Below, piece after piece: positions 60,530 through 64,000 of a stretch of DNA of 64,000 bases (position 1 is its first letter; every line of letters starts with the position of its first letter). The translations under genes and the position numbers were made by a program. This stretch comes from Roseomonas sp. AR75 (GTDB taxonomy: Bacteria > Pseudomonadota > Alphaproteobacteria > Acetobacterales > Acetobacteraceae), in assembly GCF_005222815.1 (NCBI RefSeq), contig NZ_STGB01000002.1, forward strand, positions 372,001-436,000, in the 5' to 3' direction. The notes under the pieces were generated by a model. That model was given only the letters and a program-made list of their open reading frames with translations. It was not told the DNA's origin and searched no databases.

Positions 60530-61918
60530 TCAGACGGCGCGCGGCCGCAGCAGCATCGGCAGCGACTCGCCGGGGCGGAGCGTGAGCCGCGCCACCGGCA
60601 TCACCGCCGCGCCCGGCGCCAGCCGCAACTCCACCGCCTGGAACAGGGTGGCGAGGCACATGATGGCTTCCGCGAGACCCAGATGCTGCCCGGTGCAGAC
60701 ACGCGGTCCGACGCTGAAGGGCACATAGGCGTGGCGCGAGGGCTTCGGCGCGCCTGGCAGGAAGCGGTCCGGGATGAAGGCGTCGGGCTCGTCCCAGAGT
60801 TGCGGGCGGCGATGCAGCAGCCAGGGCGCGACGAGGATGATGGCACCCTTCTTCACCTCCCGCCCCGCAATGGTGCCGGGTGCGATGGCCTCTCGCGACA
60901 GCAGCGGCACGGGCGGGTAGAGGCGCATCGTCTCCTCGACGACGGCACGCGTGAAGGGCAGGCGCGGCAGGTCCTCGAGCGTCGCGGCGCGCCCCGCCAG
61001 AACCGCCGCGAGTTCGGCGCCCAGGCGCACCGACGACCGGGCATCCTGGCTGAGGATGAAGAGCGCCCAGGCGAGCACGTTCGCGGTGGTCTCGTGGCCC
61101 GCCATGAACAGCACGATGGCCTCGTTGCGGAAGGCGCGGCGGTCCATCGGGCGCTCGGTGCCCGGCACCACCGCCTCCGCCATCGCCTTGATCAGCGAGG
61201 CCTCCTCGGCACCGCCATCGAGGATCGCGGCGATCAGCCGGTCCACCACGGCATGGATGCGCGCCACGGCGCCGCGGATGCGGCGCCCGCGCGGGCGGGG
61301 AAGCCAGTCCGGCAGGCCGGCCAGCGAGAGCAGGTCGGTCTGGTCCACCAGCGCCTGGTATTCGGCGAAGGCGCCGACCACCTCGGCGGCCGCGTCGGCG
61401 CCGAGCGCGCGGCCGAAGATGGTGCGGCAGATGATCTCGGCGGTCAGCCGGCCCATCTCGCCGAGCACGTCGAGAGGGACATCGGGCGGATGGCGGCGCC
61501 AGGCGGCGGCGCGCTCGGCGGCGGCCTCGGTGATGGCGGGGGCGAGTTCGGGCAGGCGCGTCGCGTGCGTCACCGGCGCGACCACGCGCCGGCGCTCGCG
61601 CCACAGCGGGCCGTCGGAGACGAACAGGCCATCGCCCAGCAGCGGCGCGAGGGCGTGGCGGTGCTGCGGGCTTTTCCGCTGGAACTGCTCGTGCTGCGCG
61701 ACAAAGGCCTCGGCCACCGTCTCCGGGCTGTTGCAGATCACGAGGTCGCGGAACAGCAGGCGGCGGAACATCACGTCGCGGTTGAAGGCGCCGCGCGGCC
61801 AGACCGCGAGGTAGTTCCGGCGCGCAATGCGGATCATCTCGCGCAGCGGCAGCGTCTTCTCGTGCCGTGGCGGGAAGGGCGGGACGTAAGGCTCGGCGGC
61901 GCGCAGGTCGTCCGGCAT
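60530..61918 (-). CDS. Cytochrome P450
   Basis: 462 aa soluble P450. I-helix MAGHETTANVLAW with the acid-threonine pair, ExxR as EETMRLYPPVPL, and the heme loop PFSVGPRVCTGQHLG with C408 as thiolate ligand. No membrane anchor. Bacterial P450s of this length resemble the CYP1-/CYP3-like (class II-derived) clan rather than P450cam. The redox partner is not in the window. Start 61918 (MPDDLRAAEPY) leaves a normal N-terminus; it is divergent from a methyltransferase (79 bp). Confidence 0.94.
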   Translation of the reverse strand: MPDDLRAAEPYVPPFPPRHEKTLPLREMIRIARRNYLAVWPRGAFNRDVMFRRLLFRDLVICNSPETVAEAFVAQHEQFQRKSPQHRHALAPLLGDGLFVSDGPLWRERRRVVAPVTHATRLPELAPAITEAAAERAAAWRRHPPDVPLDVLGEMGRLTAEIICRTIFGRALGADAAAEVVGAFAEYQALVDQTDLLSLAGLPDWLPRPRGRRIRGAVARIHAVVDRLIAAILDGGAEEASLIKAMAEAVVPGTERPMDRRAFRNEAIVLFMAGHETTANVLAWALFILSQDARSSVRLGAELAAVLAGRAATLEDLPRLPFTRAVVEETMRLYPPVPLLSREAIAPGTIAGREVKKGAIILVAPWLLHRRPQLWDEPDAFIPDRFLPGAPKPSRHAYVPFSVGPRVCTGQHLGLAEAIMCLATLFQAVELRLAPGAAVMPVARLTLRPGESLPMLLRPRAV

Positions 61919-61997
61919 GGAAGGTGGTGTAGCGCAGGCGGGCGCGGCTGGCACGCCGGGCGGTTGACCGGCCGCGCGGCGCGGGTCAATCCGGCGC

Positions 61998-62954
61998 GTG
62001 ACCGATACGCCGCCCGCCTCCCCTCCCCCGGCGCTTCCGGCGCCAGCCTGCCCCATCACCGGCGCGCCGGGCTCGCGGTTGATCCAGCGCGTGCCGACAC
62101 GGCTGCTGCGCGCGTTGTGGCGGGCGACCTTCGGCGTGGACCCGGCGCCGCTCTACGCGGGCATTGCTCGGCTTCACCTCTGGGAGAGCCCTTGCGGGCT
62201 GGCCTTCTGGGACCCGCCCGTGCCGGGCGACGCGGCCTTCTACCGCGGCCTCTATGGCAGGAACCGGCTCCATTCCTGGCTCGGCGAGGACCGGGCCGAG
62301 TTTCGCACCGCCGCCGCGCATATCCGGCCGGGGTCGAAGGTGCTGGACGTCGGCTGCGGCGAGGGCGCCTTCGCCGACCACATCCCGCGCTGCACGCATG
62401 TCGGGCTCGACCCCTTCTTCGCCGGCACCGCGCCGCCGGGGCGCGACATCCGCGCCGAGCAGGTCGTGTCCCATGCCGCGGCGCAGGAAGGCGCCTATGA
62501 CGTGGCCGTCGCCTTCCAGGTGATGGAGCACCTGCCCGATCCCCTGGGCTTCGCGCGCGATGTCGCGCGCTGCGTGCGGCCAGGCGGGCTGGTGATGCTG
62601 GGCGTGCCGCTCTGGCCGTCAAGCACCACGGCCATTCCGAACTTCGTGCTCAACGCACCGCCGCATCATTGCAGCCTGTGGACGCCGCAGGCGCTGCGGG
62701 CCGTCGCCGCCGCGGCGGAGCTGACGGAACCCGAGATCGTGGAGCTGCCGGCCTCCGGCGCGACCGCGCTCCTCGCCTGGGCGGCGCGACTGGCACCGAA
62801 GCGGCCGGCGGAACCGTGGTTCCGGCATGCCTGGTCCTGGCATGCGGGGCTGGCCTGGTCGCTGCTCGGCGCGCGCGTCATGCATGCGCTGGCCGGGCCG
62901 CCAAGCGCCGCGCCACCTTGCGACGCGCTGATGGTGGCGCGGAAGCGGGGGTGA
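61998..62954 (+). CDS. SAM-dependent methyltransferase (class I)
   Basis: 318 aa, GTG start. After a Pro-rich leader with a small Cys-containing region (PACPITGAPGS), the fold shows SKVLDVGCGEGAFAD (SAM motif I, ~116-130), an acidic THVGLDPFF, FQVMEHLPDPLGF, and RPGGLVMLGVPLW. Resembles the Methyltransf_23/UbiG-like group working on sugars or lipids. The C-terminal ~80 residues are hydrophobic and may touch the membrane. Divergent from the P450-glycosyltransferase pair, so it could modify the same product. Confidence 0.87.
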   Translation: MTDTPPASPPPALPAPACPITGAPGSRLIQRVPTRLLRALWRATFGVDPAPLYAGIARLHLWESPCGLAFWDPPVPGDAAFYRGLYGRNRLHSWLGEDRAEFRTAAAHIRPGSKVLDVGCGEGAFADHIPRCTHVGLDPFFAGTAPPGRDIRAEQVVSHAAAQEGAYDVAVAFQVMEHLPDPLGFARDVARCVRPGGLVMLGVPLWPSSTTAIPNFVLNAPPHHCSLWTPQALRAVAAAAELTEPEIVELPASGATALLAWAARLAPKRPAEPWFRHAWSWHAGLAWSLLGARVMHALAGPPSAAPPCDALMVARKRG

Positions 62955-62985
62955 GTCCGCGGCTGCCTGTGCCCCCCTCACCCAA

Positions 62986-63012
62986 CCCTCTCCCCCCTCA
63001 GGGGGGAGAGGG
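62986..63012. terminator. Hairpin terminator between convergent genes
   Basis: ccctctcccccc-tca-ggggggagaggg: a 12-bp perfect stem with a 3-nt loop followed by gcttttggg on the plus strand, giving a short T-run. 32 bp after the methyltransferase stop and 9 bp before the stop of the convergent dehydrogenase. Close relative of the hairpin at 54723. Confidence 0.75.
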
Positions 63013-63020
63013 CTTTTGGG

Positions 63021-64000
63021 CTACGCGGCTTCGGCGGTGAGGACGATGCGGCCGACGACCTGGCCGTGGCGCAGGCGCGTCAGCGCGGAATCGGCGTTGC
63101 GCAAGGGCTCGCGCGTGATCGGGATGGGCGCGAGGCGGCCGCCCTGCGCCAGCTTCACCAGTTCCCGCAACTCCTTCGGGCTGCCGACATAGCTGCCGCG
63201 CACGGTCAGCGCGCGCATCGCCATCACCGGCAGCGGCAGCACGAGCTCGCCACCGAACAGGCCGACCTGCACCAGCTTGCCGCCCTTGGTCAGCGCATCG
63301 AAGCAGAAGCGCGCGGTCTCGCTGCCGTTCACGAGGTCGATGATCGCCTCGACGCCGCCGGGGCAGAGCGCGGTCAGGCGCTTCGCGACCTCCGGCTGGC
63401 TGGCATCCACCGTATCGGTGGCACCCGCCTGCTGCGCCGCCGCCAGCTTCTCCGCGCTGACATCCACCGAGACGATGCGCCGGTGCCCCATCGCCTTCAG
63501 CACGCTGATCGCCTGCAGCCCGAGACCGCCGGCGCCGACCAGCACGATGGCGGTGTCGGGGTCCATCGGCATCACCTTGTTGATCGCCGAGAACACGGTG
63601 ATGCCGGAGCAGGCATAGGTCGCGGCCAGCGCGGGATCGAGGTCGCCGGGATCGACCAGGTGGCGCGGTTCCGGCGCCAGCACATGCGTCGCGTAGCCGC
63701 CATTCTGGAACACGCCGAGCGCCTTGCCCTGCAGGCACATGTTGTCGTCCTCGGACCGGCAGCGGGCGCAGGTGCCGCAGCCGACCCAGGGGAAGACGAT
63801 GCGCTCCTGGCCGACCGCGAGGCCGTGGCCTTCTGCCTCCGGCCCCCACTTCACCACGCGGCCGACGATCTCATGGCCCATCGCGAGCGGCAGCTTCACC
63901 CCGCGCTCGGACAGCTTCATCTTGCCGCGGCTGCCGAGGTCCCACTCGCCTTCCCAGATGTGGATGTCGGAATGGCAGACGCCCGCATGCGTCACCTCCA
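63021..64000 (-). CDS. Zinc-dependent alcohol dehydrogenase (AdhP type), N-terminus outside the window
   Basis: At least 326 residues; the frame remains open at base 64000 (EVTHAGVCHSDIHIWEG), so the true start is upstream. Catalytic zinc: the C-H pair in AGVCHSD and GHEIVG; structural zinc: CGTCARCRSEDDNMC (four Cys). NAD-binding VLVGAGGLGLQAI. Probably ~15-25 residues are missing. Oxidises primary alcohols or reduces aldehydes, NAD(P)-linked. Members with the WEGEWDLG insertion are common in alphaproteobacteria. Confidence 0.93.
   Translation of the reverse strand, partial: EVTHAGVCHSDIHIWEGEWDLGSRGKMKLSERGVKLPLAMGHEIVGRVVKWGPEAEGHGLAVGQERIVFPWVGCGTCARCRSEDDNMCLQGKALGVFQNGGYATHVLAPEPRHLVDPGDLDPALAATYACSGITVFSAINKVMPMDPDTAIVLVGAGGLGLQAISVLKAMGHRRIVSVDVSAEKLAAAQQAGATDTVDASQPEVAKRLTALCPGGVEAIIDLVNGSETARFCFDALTKGGKLVQVGLFGGELVLPLPVMAMRALTVRGSYVGSPKELRELVKLAQGGRLAPIPITREPLRNADSALTRLRHGQVVGRIVLTAEAA

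Overview
The window is a GC-rich chromosomal segment, densely packed with genes on both strands. It most resembles an environmental alphaproteobacterium of the Acetobacteraceae/Roseomonas type. This is inferred from several features: the zapA-6S RNA-fau arrangement, four Bug/TctC-type periplasmic receptors beside catabolic enzymes, GcvA-type LysR regulators, a VPxPA-CTERM surface protein and a BciB-like reductase. I see no insertion sequence, prophage, CRISPR array, tRNA or rRNA.

Layout. 1-10.4 kb: the 3' part of malate synthase G, a degenerate HD protein, an MFS exporter, an SDR/ketopantoate-reductase-like pair, two tandem DMT exporters, a gamma-glutamylcyclotransferase, a lactate-permease-like carrier and a TauE/SafE permease. 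10.4-16.9 kb: a LysR regulator, a TerC-family protein, a complete TRAP transporter and a vanadium-haloperoxidase homologue with both active-site histidines replaced. 17-20.7 kb: a 3-methyladenine glycosylase, an RNase Z-like hydrolase, a photolyase-like protein with its domains in reversed order and an HD nucleotidase. 20.8-25.1 kb: a five-gene minus-strand operon of two redox enzymes, a small membrane protein, an exporter and an esterase. 25.2-42.8 kb: catabolic blocks, each with its own solute receptor. These are a LivJ-like protein; LysR, enolase-superfamily enzyme and Bug; diaminopropionate ammonia-lyase and Bug; amidase, FAH hydrolase, Bug, M20 peptidase and two thioesterases; and a deacetylase facing another Bug. 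A large orphan membrane protein and a BciB/HCAR-like reductase lie among them.

42.9-50.2 kb: YebC, an EAL phosphodiesterase with a decayed GGDEF domain, then a five-gene plus-strand cluster (Rieske oxygenase, ABC-type receptor, alpha/beta hydrolase lacking the nucleophile serine, BKACE, MBL hydrolase) that looks like an uncharacterised aromatic or keto-acid pathway. 50.2-53.2 kb: the conserved housekeeping run DUF4164-like, zapA, 6S RNA, fau, ymdB-like and a HAD phosphatase. 53.2-58.8 kb: class I aldolase, a HEPN/MNT toxin-antitoxin pair bracketed by 51-bp repeats, a sorted surface protein, a gene-poor 0.9 kb stretch, a second TauE permease and ThiE. 58.8-64 kb: a small membrane protein, a GT2 glycosyltransferase translationally coupled to a cytochrome P450, a divergent methyltransferase and a 5'-truncated alcohol dehydrogenase.

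Overall theme: scavenging and degradation of organic acids, amides and aromatics, with many orphan receptors whose membrane partners must lie elsewhere, interleaved with housekeeping genes. GC-rich palindromes recur between genes and probably act as terminators or dispersed repeats. No function here has been tested; all calls come from reading the sequence and from memory of protein families.
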